From: Cellulophaga sp. RHA19
GTDB lineage: Bacteria; Bacteroidota; Bacteroidia; Flavobacteriales; Flavobacteriaceae
Assembly (NCBI RefSeq): GCF_002813425.1
Contig: NZ_PHUL01000001.1
Span: 682,001 to 746,000, forward strand
Reading direction: 5' to 3'
Length of the DNA: 64,000 nt
The stretch's first letter is position 1, and every line of letters starts with the position of its first letter. The notes beneath the pieces were generated by a model. That model did no database searches. It was not told where the DNA came from and saw nothing but the letters and a program-made list of their open reading frames with translations. The translations under genes were made by a program, and so were the position numbers. Positions 47,796 to 55,284 of this stretch are shown here, piece after piece.

Positions 47796-48127
47796 TTAAT
47801 AGCTCGGCATTGTTTGATACAATGCATCACTCAGACGCAAGTAATACGCAGATGGACTCCGACTCGGTTGAATAAAAAAAATTGAAGTTGATTACGGAGG
47901 GTTATAATGATGGATTTTTAAAAAAAACTTTTCTACCTAATTAAAGCTTTAGAACTTGGCTTTATTTTCTTTTTGCCGCTAAGCTGCTCGTCTCGCCAAA
48001 AAATATAACACCGTATAAATTTAATTGCTAAATTTAAACATTAATTAAGGTCATTGCTCATTTGCTAAGCCCGAATTTTCTTCGGAAACTCTTTGCTCGC
48101 AAACACGCAACTAACCTTATACGAACC
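47789..48127 (+). mobile_element. Array 2 cassette A: noncoding cassette, copy 1
   Basis: It starts with GTTATATTT, has matching end core AAATATAAC at 48001, and closes with a short-class attC-like site. No credible gene lies in the 212-base body. A perfect stem-loop GCATTGT-TTGAT-ACAATGC occupies 47807-47825. A second copy, about 97% identical and with the same boundaries, is at 52128-52465, while its flanks differ. It may encode a small RNA or supply a promoter; neither is shown. Confidence 0.8.
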
Positions 48128-48137
48128 GTTAGCAATA
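48001..48137 (+). repeat. attC-like site A (137 bases)
   Basis: It starts AAATATAACACCGTATAAATT and ends ACCTTATACGAACC with core GTTAGCAATA. The opening core matches the cassette A start exactly. The stem TTTATACGG/CCTTATACG is imperfect, and a palindromic part CCGAATTTTCTTCGG lies inside. Confidence 0.75.
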
Positions 48138-48146
48138 ATTAAAAAA

Positions 48147-49061
48147 ATGAAAATTACCTATAATAACAAAGCTTACATAATTATTATCCTAGGACTATTT
48201 CACATTGTATCATGTTCAAATGACAATGAAATCCAAAACCCGATAAATGATATTTATTTAAGTATTCCAGATATTCATTTTGAAACAAAATTAATTGAGC
48301 AAGGCATAGATTCAGACGGTATCATTAACCAACAAATATTAAAATCAGATGCTGAAGCAGTAAGTCAATTGAATTTAAACCTTTCTGCCAATTTTGGTGA
48401 AATAATCGATTTGACAGGAATTCAGGGGTTTGTGAACATAACATTATTGTCTGCGGCTATGCAGGAAATTAAAAGTGTTGACTTAAGCTTTAACACTAAG
48501 TTAGATACTTTATTTCTTTATGGAAACCATCTTACCAATATTGATATTGGTAACAACTCAAATCTAATTTTATTGGATATTCATTCAAATAAACTTAGTT
48601 CAATTAATGGGGTATCAAAATTGTTAAATTTGAAAAAGATGAATTTATCCTATAATAACTTTGAAGAAATTAGTATTAAAAATGAATCTATTGAAGATTT
48701 ACTTATTAGTGATAACCTATTGATATCTATTGACACTAGTGATGCTTTAAATCTGAAAAATGTGTTATTAACACTTAATCAGCTTACAACAGTAGACTTT
48801 AGCTCTAATACATTGTTAGAAAGTTTGTTAATTTCTGGCAACAAGCTTCAAGACATAAATATAGAAAATAATACTAGTTTAACACACCTTTATAGTTCAA
48901 GTAACTTACTTACCAGTCTCGATGTTAGTAACAATCAAAAATTAATAGATTTGAGGGTAGATAGAAATTCAAATTTAACCTGTATTAAAATTTCAAGTAG
49001 TCAGGAAATCTCAACTGTATCAATATCTGAGTATCAAGAATTAAATACAATTTGTAATTAG
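48147..49061 (+). CDS. Array 2 cassette B: leucine-rich-repeat lipoprotein
   Basis: This is a 304-residue lipoprotein. The ATG at 48147 is chosen because it lies ten bases after core GTTAGCAATA and opens a lipoprotein signal (IIIILGLFHIVSC, Cys24). Residues 100-290 consist of about nine leucine-rich repeats of roughly 21 residues (LDTLFLYGNHLTNIDIGNNS, LILLDIHSNKLSSINGV, LESLLISGNKLQDINIENN), a solenoid used for protein binding on cell surfaces. The end core TATTGCTAAC (49091) matches the start core. The ligand is unknown. Confidence 0.85.
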   Translation: MKITYNNKAYIIIILGLFHIVSCSNDNEIQNPINDIYLSIPDIHFETKLIEQGIDSDGIINQQILKSDAEAVSQLNLNLSANFGEIIDLTGIQGFVNITLLSAAMQEIKSVDLSFNTKLDTLFLYGNHLTNIDIGNNSNLILLDIHSNKLSSINGVSKLLNLKKMNLSYNNFEEISIKNESIEDLLISDNLLISIDTSDALNLKNVLLTLNQLTTVDFSSNTLLESLLISGNKLQDINIENNTSLTHLYSSSNLLTSLDVSNNQKLIDLRVDRNSNLTCIKISSSQEISTVSISEYQELNTICN

Positions 49062-49133
49062 GATAAAAGACATTTTAAAGAAACCAAACATATTGCTAAC
49101 AAAGTACTGTGGTAAAAACCAAGTAAAAATTCA

Positions 49134-50105
49134 CTAATTTTTAGCTAAAGTACTTCTATAAGAATCATCATATATTAATCCTGATTTTGCAATAGCAAAA
49201 GCTTGCTTTAATAGTTTATTACATACAGCTATTAGCGCTAACTTTTTACTCTTTCCTTTGGCAACGATACGCTCATAAATATCACGACAAGCTTTATTGT
49301 ATTTACAGGCATTAAAACTGCACATAAATAAGAGATTACGCAGTTTTTGATTTCCTATCTTACTAATTCTACTTCGTCCATTTACGCTTGTTCCACTCTT
49401 TCTTATCAAGGGTGTTAACCCAGCATAACTGCATAATTCACCACCACTATTAAAACGCTCAAAACCGTCTGTTAAAACTACTAACATTAAGGCTGTTTTA
49501 GCTCCTATTCCTGGTATAGTTTTTAATCGTGTTAAAACATCTTGGTGCGCCTCTTTTACCAATAACAACAATTTAACTTCTAAGTTGTTTATTTCTTTTT
49601 CTAACTGTTTTAAACTTCGATTTAAAGAACCTAAAACCGTTTTACTTGGGTTTCCTAAAACTGCTTCGCCGTGTAGCTTGTTTTTTAACATTGTGCTTTG
49701 TTTTGTATACACAGAAAGGAGTCTGGTCATTTGTAAGCATTCTATTTGATGTTTAGAACTACCTTTCCACAACTTTAAATCTACCTGACTGGCATACTCA
49801 CAAATAAGTTTAGAATCACTCTTATCTGTCTTTATTTTAGACAGCTTCATTTGTATAAATCGCTTTACCGCTAATGGATTTTCTACAGATACTTTAATAC
49901 CAGATTCAAGCAAATAATAAGCTAATTGATAGTGATAATATCCTGTAGCTTCCATTACACAATGGCTCGAGAGATCTAATAATTTTTCGAACTTTTTAAA
50001 GCCTGAAATAGTGTTTTTAAACTGATAGTATTTACCATCTGAATCTGTGACATCAAAAACCAAATGACTAATGTCTATTCCAAAATATTTAATATCTTTA
50101 TTCAT
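49134..50105 (-). CDS. IS110-family transposase
   Basis: This is a 323-residue transposase. The ATG at 50105 (MNKDIKYFGIDISHLVFDV) is preferred; a start at 50132 adds nine residues. The N-terminal DEDD/RuvC-like domain (YFGIDISH, MEATGYYHYQLAYYL, KTDKSDSKLI) and the C-terminal transposase-20 domain (IPGIGAKTALMLV, LCSYAGLTPLIRKSGTS with its catalytic Ser, RISKIGNQKLRNLLF) are intact, so the element may be active. Its insertion in an attC-like site parallels the IS1111-attC elements that target integron sites. Confidence 0.93.
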   Translation of the reverse strand: MNKDIKYFGIDISHLVFDVTDSDGKYYQFKNTISGFKKFEKLLDLSSHCVMEATGYYHYQLAYYLLESGIKVSVENPLAVKRFIQMKLSKIKTDKSDSKLICEYASQVDLKLWKGSSKHQIECLQMTRLLSVYTKQSTMLKNKLHGEAVLGNPSKTVLGSLNRSLKQLEKEINNLEVKLLLLVKEAHQDVLTRLKTIPGIGAKTALMLVVLTDGFERFNSGGELCSYAGLTPLIRKSGTSVNGRSRISKIGNQKLRNLLFMCSFNACKYNKACRDIYERIVAKGKSKKLALIAVCNKLLKQAFAIAKSGLIYDDSYRSTLAKN

Positions 50106-50318
50106 AAGAAAATGTTTTTTTTGAAAGGACAACCTACGCGAGTTTCAACGACTTAAAATCGAGGTCTAATTGCCTCATAGAACTGTACGAAATCTGTGTA
50201 GAAAAGAGAGGGGATTTTCAATGTTGACGAGATCTGTAGTCTCTCCGTATATAATAACCTTATTCCTCTCTTTTGTCTTTTCTGATTAATACTCTAATTT
50301 AATGAATTACAAACTTAA
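50106..50318 (-). ncRNA. Candidate bridge-RNA region of the IS110 element
   Basis: This is the noncoding DNA between the transposase start and the right boundary of the element. In the IS110 group this region encodes the bridge RNA that guides target choice. Only position and length are visible, and the RNA fold was not determined. Confidence 0.4.
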
Positions 50319-50450
50319 GCCGTGTATAATTAATTGCTTGGTTTTAGCCAATTTACGAAAGTCCTCGCGGAATTTCTATCTGTGATTTATTTACTAAATT
50401 TAGTGCTTAAACCACGCAACGAAATCATACACTAGACCGTTCTACGCAAT

Positions 50451-51245
50451 TTGAAAAAAACAGTACCAAACTTAATACGAATTGAATCGAGCTATGAACC
50501 AATAGCATCCGAAAGATTATTACTTTGGAGATATAATCGTATAATCGATGAAGGATATACTTTTCCAATATTTGACTTTTATTGCTACTGCGCTCTTCTA
50601 ATAAGACACGCTAAATTGGAACATTATCCTGAAATAATGTTAAACGGAACTGAACTCAAACCGGAAATAAAATTTCAACTAATAAACTTTCAAATTAACA
50701 ACGATGAAGAAGTTTCAAAAACTGACAAGGAATTTCATCTTGTAGAAATGAAAAAAATGCTAGTTGAACGAAAAAAGTTTATAAAAAAAGAAATTCGTCA
50801 AACTAAAATTGACAGAAGTGAAATAGAATCAATAAGTCCTAAAAACTCTGAATTTTACCGAACTCTGTTAATTCTGACAAGGGAATTTACCGACATAACA
50901 CTTATGGATTGGTTCATTCCAATTGTTTTGACTTATGAGCGACTTATACATATTTTTATTAGACACGTAGAAGAAACCAAATTTGCAGACGGAAAAAAGA
51001 AACGACAAACATTTTTCAATTATGAACCGAAAGAAATTTGGACTCTTTTAAAAACATTAATAAAATATGACAAAGAAAACATAGAAAATCATTTTCTAGA
51101 AAATAGTGTTCATCACCAACTGGAAAGGAAAGATTTAATGACAGATTATCTTAGGAATTATGAAAATCCAATAGTTTTTAATGGAGATAGTTTTGTAATA
51201 CGAATTGACAAGAATGGATTTATTAAGCAATTTTATCAGTTATAA
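50451..51245 (+). CDS. Array 2 cassette C: unknown soluble protein
   Basis: This is a 264-residue, mostly helical cytosolic protein starting at TTG 50451 (MKKTVPNLIRIESSYEP), two bases after core GTTCTACGCA. The region FTDITLMDWFIPIVLTYERLIHIFIRH forms a hydrophobic centre, and no known motif is visible. The end core TGCGTAGAAC (51250) is the exact complement of the start core. The cassette core is GTTC rather than GTTA or GTTG, so positions after GTT are free to vary. The function is unknown. Confidence 0.8.
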   Translation: MKKTVPNLIRIESSYEPIASERLLLWRYNRIIDEGYTFPIFDFYCYCALLIRHAKLEHYPEIMLNGTELKPEIKFQLINFQINNDEEVSKTDKEFHLVEMKKMLVERKKFIKKEIRQTKIDRSEIESISPKNSEFYRTLLILTREFTDITLMDWFIPIVLTYERLIHIFIRHVEETKFADGKKKRQTFFNYEPKEIWTLLKTLIKYDKENIENHFLENSVHHQLERKDLMTDYLRNYENPIVFNGDSFVIRIDKNGFIKQFYQL

Positions 51246-51249
51246 AAAC

Positions 51250-51388
51250 TGCGTAGAACACCGTATATAATTTATTGCTTGGTTATAGCCTACTTACGAA
51301 AATCCTCGCGGATTTTCTATTCGGTTTTTATTTGCTAAATTAGGTGCTTAAAACACGCAACAAACCATATACAACAACTTTGTGTGCA
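51250..51388 (+). repeat. attC-like site C (139 bases)
   Basis: TGCGTAGAAC opens, the left arm CCGTATATAATTTATTGCTTGG follows in two halves, and the inner palindrome AATCCTCGCGGATTTT is clear. AACCATATACAACAAC leads to TTTGTGTGCA (51379), where the usual G of GTT is T. Confidence 0.75.
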
Positions 51389-51397
51389 ATTTAAGAA

Positions 51398-51964
51398 ATG
51401 ACGAACCAAGAATTTGAAATAAAGATTTTAAGACAGCATTGGATAAATGATGATGGAATTGACGATAAAGCCGATTTATGTTCTCACGGAGTCTTATTTA
51501 TAAAAATCGGAGACGAAATATTGTCGGATTTGGAATCGGATTCTTGGGCTTTGACAGCAACTGGATTATATCTACTGAGAACTCTTAAAATTGATTATAT
51601 GATTGAGGATTTCGGAAGTCAATTAGTTCCTTGTTGTGGACATTTTATGATACCAGACGAGAAAAAAAATCACGTTTCGATTTTAGGTTGTAATGAAGGT
51701 GTTGATTGGAATATTAAACACGAAAATGGTAACGTAAAATTGTCGACTGAAAAAGGAACAGTTGCAATAATCTCATTTGAAATTTATAAGAATATCGTTC
51801 TTGATTTTACAGATAAAGTTGAATCCTTTTACGGAGACCCAAATGAAAAAGAAGTTCCCAATGAAGAATTTGACCAAAACGGATTTCGACAATTTTGGGC
51901 GGAATGGACTGAATTAAAAACTGAATGGAGAAAAACTGCACACAACACGGTGTATAAAACATAG
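51398..51964 (+). CDS. Array 2 cassette D: unknown soluble protein
   Basis: This is a 188-residue soluble protein (MTNQEFEIKILRQHWINDD). It resembles proteins of unknown function that carry LCSHGVLFIKIGDEIL and CCGHFMIP segments. The start core (T)TTGTGTGCA is matched by TGCACACAAC (51937). The reading frame continues through that core into the left arm, so the last nine or so residues (HNTVYKT) are encoded by the attC-like site and the stop is TAG at 51962. The function is unknown. Confidence 0.8.
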   Translation: MTNQEFEIKILRQHWINDDGIDDKADLCSHGVLFIKIGDEILSDLESDSWALTATGLYLLRTLKIDYMIEDFGSQLVPCCGHFMIPDEKKNHVSILGCNEGVDWNIKHENGNVKLSTEKGTVAIISFEIYKNIVLDFTDKVESFYGDPNEKEVPNEEFDQNGFRQFWAEWTELKTEWRKTAHNTVYKT

Positions 51965-52136
51965 CTAATAAGTATTTAACCGAAAGGTTTGTGTATATTT
52001 AGAAAGTCCGCCAAATTTTTAATTTGGCTTTTAAAAAGAGAAAAATTAAAAACAAAATATAAAAATTCGGCTCTGTGTTATACCGAAAATTAGTGTCTTT
52101 TTGCACGCTACGTTTCATACACAAACCGTTATATTT
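51937..52136 (+). repeat. attC-like site D (200 bases)
   Basis: TGCACACAAC opens; GTGTATAAAACATAGC and GCTACGTTTCATACAC are near-perfect arms, and CGCCAAATTTTTAATTTGGC is an inner stem. Core GTTATATTT (52128) of the second noncoding cassette closes it. It belongs to the same sequence class as sites 2 and 3 of array 1. Confidence 0.82.
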
Positions 52137-52465
52137 AATAGCTCGGCATTGTTTGATACAATGCATCACTCAGATGCAAGTAATACGTAGATGGACTCCG
52201 ACTCGGTTGAATAAAAAAATTGAAGTTGATTACGGAGGGTTACAATGATGGATTTTTAAAAAAAACTTTTCTACCTAATCAAAGCTTTAGAACTTGGCTT
52301 TATTTTCTTTTTGCCGCTAAGCTGATCGTCTCACCAAAAAATATAACAACGTATAAATTTAATTGCTAAATTTAAACCTTAATTAAGGTCATTGCTCATT
52401 TGCTAAGCCCGAATTTTCTTCGGAAACTCTTTGCTCGCAAACATGCAACTAACCTTATACGAACC
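52128..52465 (+). mobile_element. Array 2 cassette E: noncoding cassette, copy 2
   Basis: This is the second copy of cassette A with the same start (GTTATATTT), the same end core AAATATAAC (52339) and the same attC-like site. About ten single-base differences and one A-run length change separate the copies. Sequences outside the boundaries are unrelated between the two places. The stem-loop is at 52146-52164. Confidence 0.82.
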
Positions 52466-52475
52466 GTTGTACATA
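52339..52475 (+). repeat. attC-like site E (137 bases)
   Basis: It is nearly identical to site A (opening AAATATAACAACGTATAAATT, ending ACCTTATACGAACC) but is followed by core GTTGTACATA of a different cassette. This shows that the site moves with the cassette to its left. Confidence 0.78.
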
Positions 52476-52498
52476 ATGCCACCAAACCAAAAAGAAAA

Positions 52499-52981
52499 TT
52501 GATTTTGGAACAGATACCTGACAATCTAAAAAAACAAATTCTTGGAATTTCTGGACTGATTTTTCTAATTCTAACTTTTGGAATTGGACCAACTAATATT
52601 TTTGGATTAGAGCAGATTATTCAAGATAAAACGGATTACTTTTTTGGTGTAACTATCTACTTTTTGGATTATGGATTATTATCGTTAATTCCTTTTTTCG
52701 GAATAATGTTGAACTCTAAACGAACTGAATTCAAATACTCTGAACTGATAATAGATATTTTGAAAATTCTTTTTTGGACAATTTTTTTGTTTATAATTGG
52801 ACTCTACCTCTTGACATTTATTGGAAAACCATCGAGTCCATTAATACCACAATATTTAATTACAGAACCGATTTTCTTATACTCGACTATAATTATCGGA
52901 ATTGGAATATCAATACCATTTTTATTCGCAAAACCTAAAAAGAAAAGTGATGAAATAAATGAAATTGGAACTGAAAAATAA
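52499..52981 (+). CDS. Array 2 cassette F: four-helix membrane protein
   Basis: This is about 160 residues with four hydrophobic helices (LGISGLIFLILTFGIG, TIYFLDYGLLSLIPFF, LFWTIFLFIIGLYLLTFIG and IFLYSTIIIGIGISIPFLF) and a Lys/Glu-rich tail. The start is uncertain. The open frame has no ATG after the core GTTGTACATA, so TTG 52499 is used. An ATG at 52476 lies in another frame and would join this frame if one A were missing from the A-run near 52490. The end core TATGTACAAC (52988) matches the start core exactly. The function is unknown. Confidence 0.7.
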   Translation: MILEQIPDNLKKQILGISGLIFLILTFGIGPTNIFGLEQIIQDKTDYFFGVTIYFLDYGLLSLIPFFGIMLNSKRTEFKYSELIIDILKILFWTIFLFIIGLYLLTFIGKPSSPLIPQYLITEPIFLYSTIIIGIGISIPFLFAKPKKKSDEINEIGTEK

Positions 52982-52987
52982 AGCACT

Positions 52988-53188
52988 ATGTACAACAATG
53001 GCTAAACGTAATACGGGCTTTGGGGCTAAATCGAATGGTCTGTGTATATTTATGAAGTCGCTAAATCTTATGGATTTAGCTTTGTACAATAAAAAATAAA
53101 GCAAAACAATAAGCTTTAGCTTCGTCGGCAGACGGAAACGAAAAGTTTCCTTGCCTCCGCACTACGCTTAGCCCAACCGTTGTGTGTA
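52988..53188 (+). repeat. attC-like site F (201 bases)
   Basis: TATGTACAAC opens. Left arm ATGGCTAAACGTAATACGGG pairs imperfectly with the right arm GCACTACGCTTAGCCC, which precedes AACC and core GTTGTGTGTA (53179). The inner stem TCGCTAAATC/GATTTAGC is visible. Confidence 0.78.
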
Positions 53189-53204
53189 ATTAAGAAAATA
53201 ACTG

Positions 53205-53954
53205 ATGAATTTTAAGAAAAATGAGATTTGGGAAGATTATTGGTGTTTTGTGCCCACTGAAAATATCTTATTCAATGAATTTGAAAAACTTGACTACCGA
53301 TGTTGGCACGACAATAAGAAACACGATATTAAAGTAGAAATAGAACTTTCTGACAATGAAAACTCTGTTGAACCTTCTAAAAAGCAAATAGAGACTTTAA
53401 ACTTCATCAAACAAAATCAAAAGTTAATAATTCAAAATATTTGGAAATATTATAACGATTTAATGATTCCAATTTATGACGAAGCTGTTGGGTTAGAAAA
53501 CGATAGAATAGCTAAAAATATAACCGAAATATCTAAAATTTTTGGCATTAAAAAAATTGAAATACCACAATACAATCAATACGAGTCTAATTATTTCTCA
53601 ATAGTGTTTGACTTTGATTATGATTGTGAACACGGTTTATACATTCTATTCAAAAATAATGTACCAATAGACTTTTTTGATTTTGGAACAAAATCTGATG
53701 ACGCAGTAATTCTTTATGAAAATGGTTTGCAGAATAAAGACAAGTCTAAAATCAAAATTAAGGTTAACAGACTAAATGGGGAAAGAGTTTTTGAGGGCAA
53801 TTATTATGATAATGAAGAGATTAATGTTCAACTGAAAAAAGGCGCTTATAGAGCTTATTACATAATCAATTCATCAAGTAGAATAAGAAATATAATTATA
53901 GATTCTGATAAGGAAATATTTAACTTGAATCATATACTTAAAAACTGTATTTAA
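53205..53954 (+). CDS. Array 2 cassette G: unknown soluble protein
   Basis: This is a 249-residue acidic soluble protein (MNFKKNEIWEDYWCFVPTEN). The N-terminal half is helical; the middle carries FSIVFDFDYDCEHGLYILF, reminiscent of DUF2004/DUF6985-like proteins seen near polymorphic toxins, but the match is not secure. Core GTTGTGTGTA (53179) is matched by TACACACAAC (53965) 11 bases after the stop. The function is unknown. Confidence 0.8.
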   Translation: MNFKKNEIWEDYWCFVPTENILFNEFEKLDYRCWHDNKKHDIKVEIELSDNENSVEPSKKQIETLNFIKQNQKLIIQNIWKYYNDLMIPIYDEAVGLENDRIAKNITEISKIFGIKKIEIPQYNQYESNYFSIVFDFDYDCEHGLYILFKNNVPIDFFDFGTKSDDAVILYENGLQNKDKSKIKIKVNRLNGERVFEGNYYDNEEINVQLKKGAYRAYYIINSSSRIRNIIIDSDKEIFNLNHILKNCI

Positions 53955-53964
53955 TAATAAAAAC

Positions 53965-54166
53965 TACACACAACAATGTATAAAAAACATAGGGCTTTTG
54001 TGTTAACTCCAAAGGTCTGTGCTTATTTAAAAAGTCCGCCAAATATAAAATTTGGCATTTCAACAAAAAAGATAAATACAAAATATTTATATTTAGCTAA
54101 GTAATAAACCGAAACGTAAGTGCTTATCAACTGCCCTACGTTTCTTATACTAGACCGTTGTGCACA
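53965..54166 (+). repeat. attC-like site G (202 bases)
   Basis: TACACACAAC opens; GTATAAAAAACATAGGGC and GCCCTACGTTTCTTATAC pair along almost their whole length. The extra bases TAGACC before core GTTGTGCACA (54157) are unpaired, like the asymmetric spacer of attC sites. Confidence 0.85.
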
Positions 54167-54182
54167 ATAAAAACCAATCTCT

Positions 54183-55049
54183 ATGGGAACATTTGGAACA
54201 GGAATTTTAGATAATGATACTTCTAGAGAAGTGTATAATAAATTCGTTGAACATTTAGAAAATGGACTTGCAATTCCTAAAGTAGTTGATGAAATTAATT
54301 CTCAATTTAAAGAGTATAAAAAAGGAGACTCTAAAACTGATTTCATTTTCGCACTTGGTTTAGCTTTATGGGAAAATTGTTCGCTTGACCAAAAGACTTT
54401 AACTGAAATAAAGAAATACATTGAATTAGGTGTTGATATTGATATTTGGGGAAAATTAGAAGGTTCCGAAGAAGATATCAAACAACGAAAAAAAGAATTA
54501 AAAAAATTTCTAAAAAAAATAGAGGTTCCAAGAAAAAACCCTCTAAAAAAGCAAAAAAAAATAACGATATACAAACCACCGATTTTCAAAACAGGAGATT
54601 GCGTTTGTTTCAAACTATCTAATGGAAATTATAGCGGAGGAATAGTTCTTGGAGAACATAAAATTGACAAAAAAGAAATGGGAAGTAATGTGATTATTTC
54701 CACCGATATTAATCAATTGAATAAGCCAATAAAAGAGGATTTTTTTAAATCAAATGTACTCATCACAAATTTCGGAGATTTAAAAAACTGGGTCGAAGTT
54801 AGTGAATATTCATCCGATTTTTTTATAGACTTTAATGGAGAAATTGAGGTCGTTAATAGCATCGAAATAAAAGAAGAAATACAAAACTATTTTAGTGATA
54901 ATTTTTGTGGTTATTCACATTGGAATTTTTTGATTACGAATATAGAAAATGAATTATCGAGAAAACCTGTGAGGAGAAAAATTAAAACTTTGTCAATTAA
55001 AGATATTTTGATTGACTTAAAGTTAAAGGAAACAAGAAACAGAATATAA
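54183..55049 (+). CDS. Array 2 cassette H: DUF4259-like protein
   Basis: This is a 288-residue protein. Its start MGTFGTGILDNDTSREVY is the signature of DUF4259-like proteins (MGTWGTGxFxND), which occur as small cytosolic proteins and as putative immunity partners. A Lys-rich linker (PRKNPLKKQKKITIYKPP, residues 119-136) follows. A C-terminal beta domain has FKTGDCVCFKLSNGNYSGGI, like small SH3-type barrels. The cores GTTGTGCACA and TGTGCACAAC (55054) match exactly. A role in defence or toxin immunity is only a possibility. Confidence 0.82.
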   Translation: MGTFGTGILDNDTSREVYNKFVEHLENGLAIPKVVDEINSQFKEYKKGDSKTDFIFALGLALWENCSLDQKTLTEIKKYIELGVDIDIWGKLEGSEEDIKQRKKELKKFLKKIEVPRKNPLKKQKKITIYKPPIFKTGDCVCFKLSNGNYSGGIVLGEHKIDKKEMGSNVIISTDINQLNKPIKEDFFKSNVLITNFGDLKNWVEVSEYSSDFFIDFNGEIEVVNSIEIKEEIQNYFSDNFCGYSHWNFLITNIENELSRKPVRRKIKTLSIKDILIDLKLKETRNRI

Positions 55050-55053
55050 TTAC

Positions 55054-55254
55054 TGTGCACAACAATGTGTATAAAACATAGCTATTAAATGCTTTACCAA
55101 AGATTTATGCTTATTTTCCAAGTCCACCAAATTTTTATAATTTGGTTTTTAAGAAAATTAAGATAAAACAAAATTATAAAAATTCGGCTAAGTGTTAATC
55201 CGAAAATTTAGCGTTTATTTATAAGCTACGTTTCATACACCAACCATTAGCATT
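55054..55254 (+). repeat. attC-like site H (201 bases)
   Basis: TGTGCACAAC opens. Arms GTGTATAAAACATAGC and GCTACGTTTCATACAC pair; the inner stem CACCAAATTTTTATAATTTGG is visible. It ends at ATTAGCATT (55246), where the first base of the usual GTT is A. Confidence 0.8.
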
Positions 55255-55284
55255 CATTAAAAAAAACAGAACAAAAATTAAAAT

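Larger units (their letters stand above)
49101..50318 (-). mobile_element. IS110-family insertion sequence
   Basis: About 1.2 kb between the two parts of attC-like site B, carrying one IS110 transposase on the minus strand and about 210 bases of noncoding DNA upstream of it (50106-50318). That layout, long noncoding segment at the 5' side of the transposase, is the IS110 group, where the segment encodes the bridge RNA. The precise ends are uncertain by a few bases because IS110 elements have no clear terminal repeats or target duplications. Confidence 0.7.
49091..50448 (+). repeat. attC-like site B, interrupted by an IS110-family element
   Basis: The opening core TATTGCTAAC (49091-49100) is separated by about 1.2 kb from its left arm GTGTATAATTAATTGCTTGG (50322). 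The right side ends ATCATACACTAGACC before core GTTCTACGCA (50439). In intact short-class sites these two parts are three bases apart (AACACCGTGTATAATT at 60656), so the element lies in the R''-L'' spacer. Confidence 0.7.

Noticed and set aside
47757..52465. Invertible promoter or shufflon
   Set aside because: No inverted copies of genes or of the site bracket any segment, and every cassette is in the same orientation.
52400..52498. N-terminal extension of the cassette F protein
   Set aside because: The extra codons come from the noncoding cassette's attC-like site, upstream of the recombination core at 52466.
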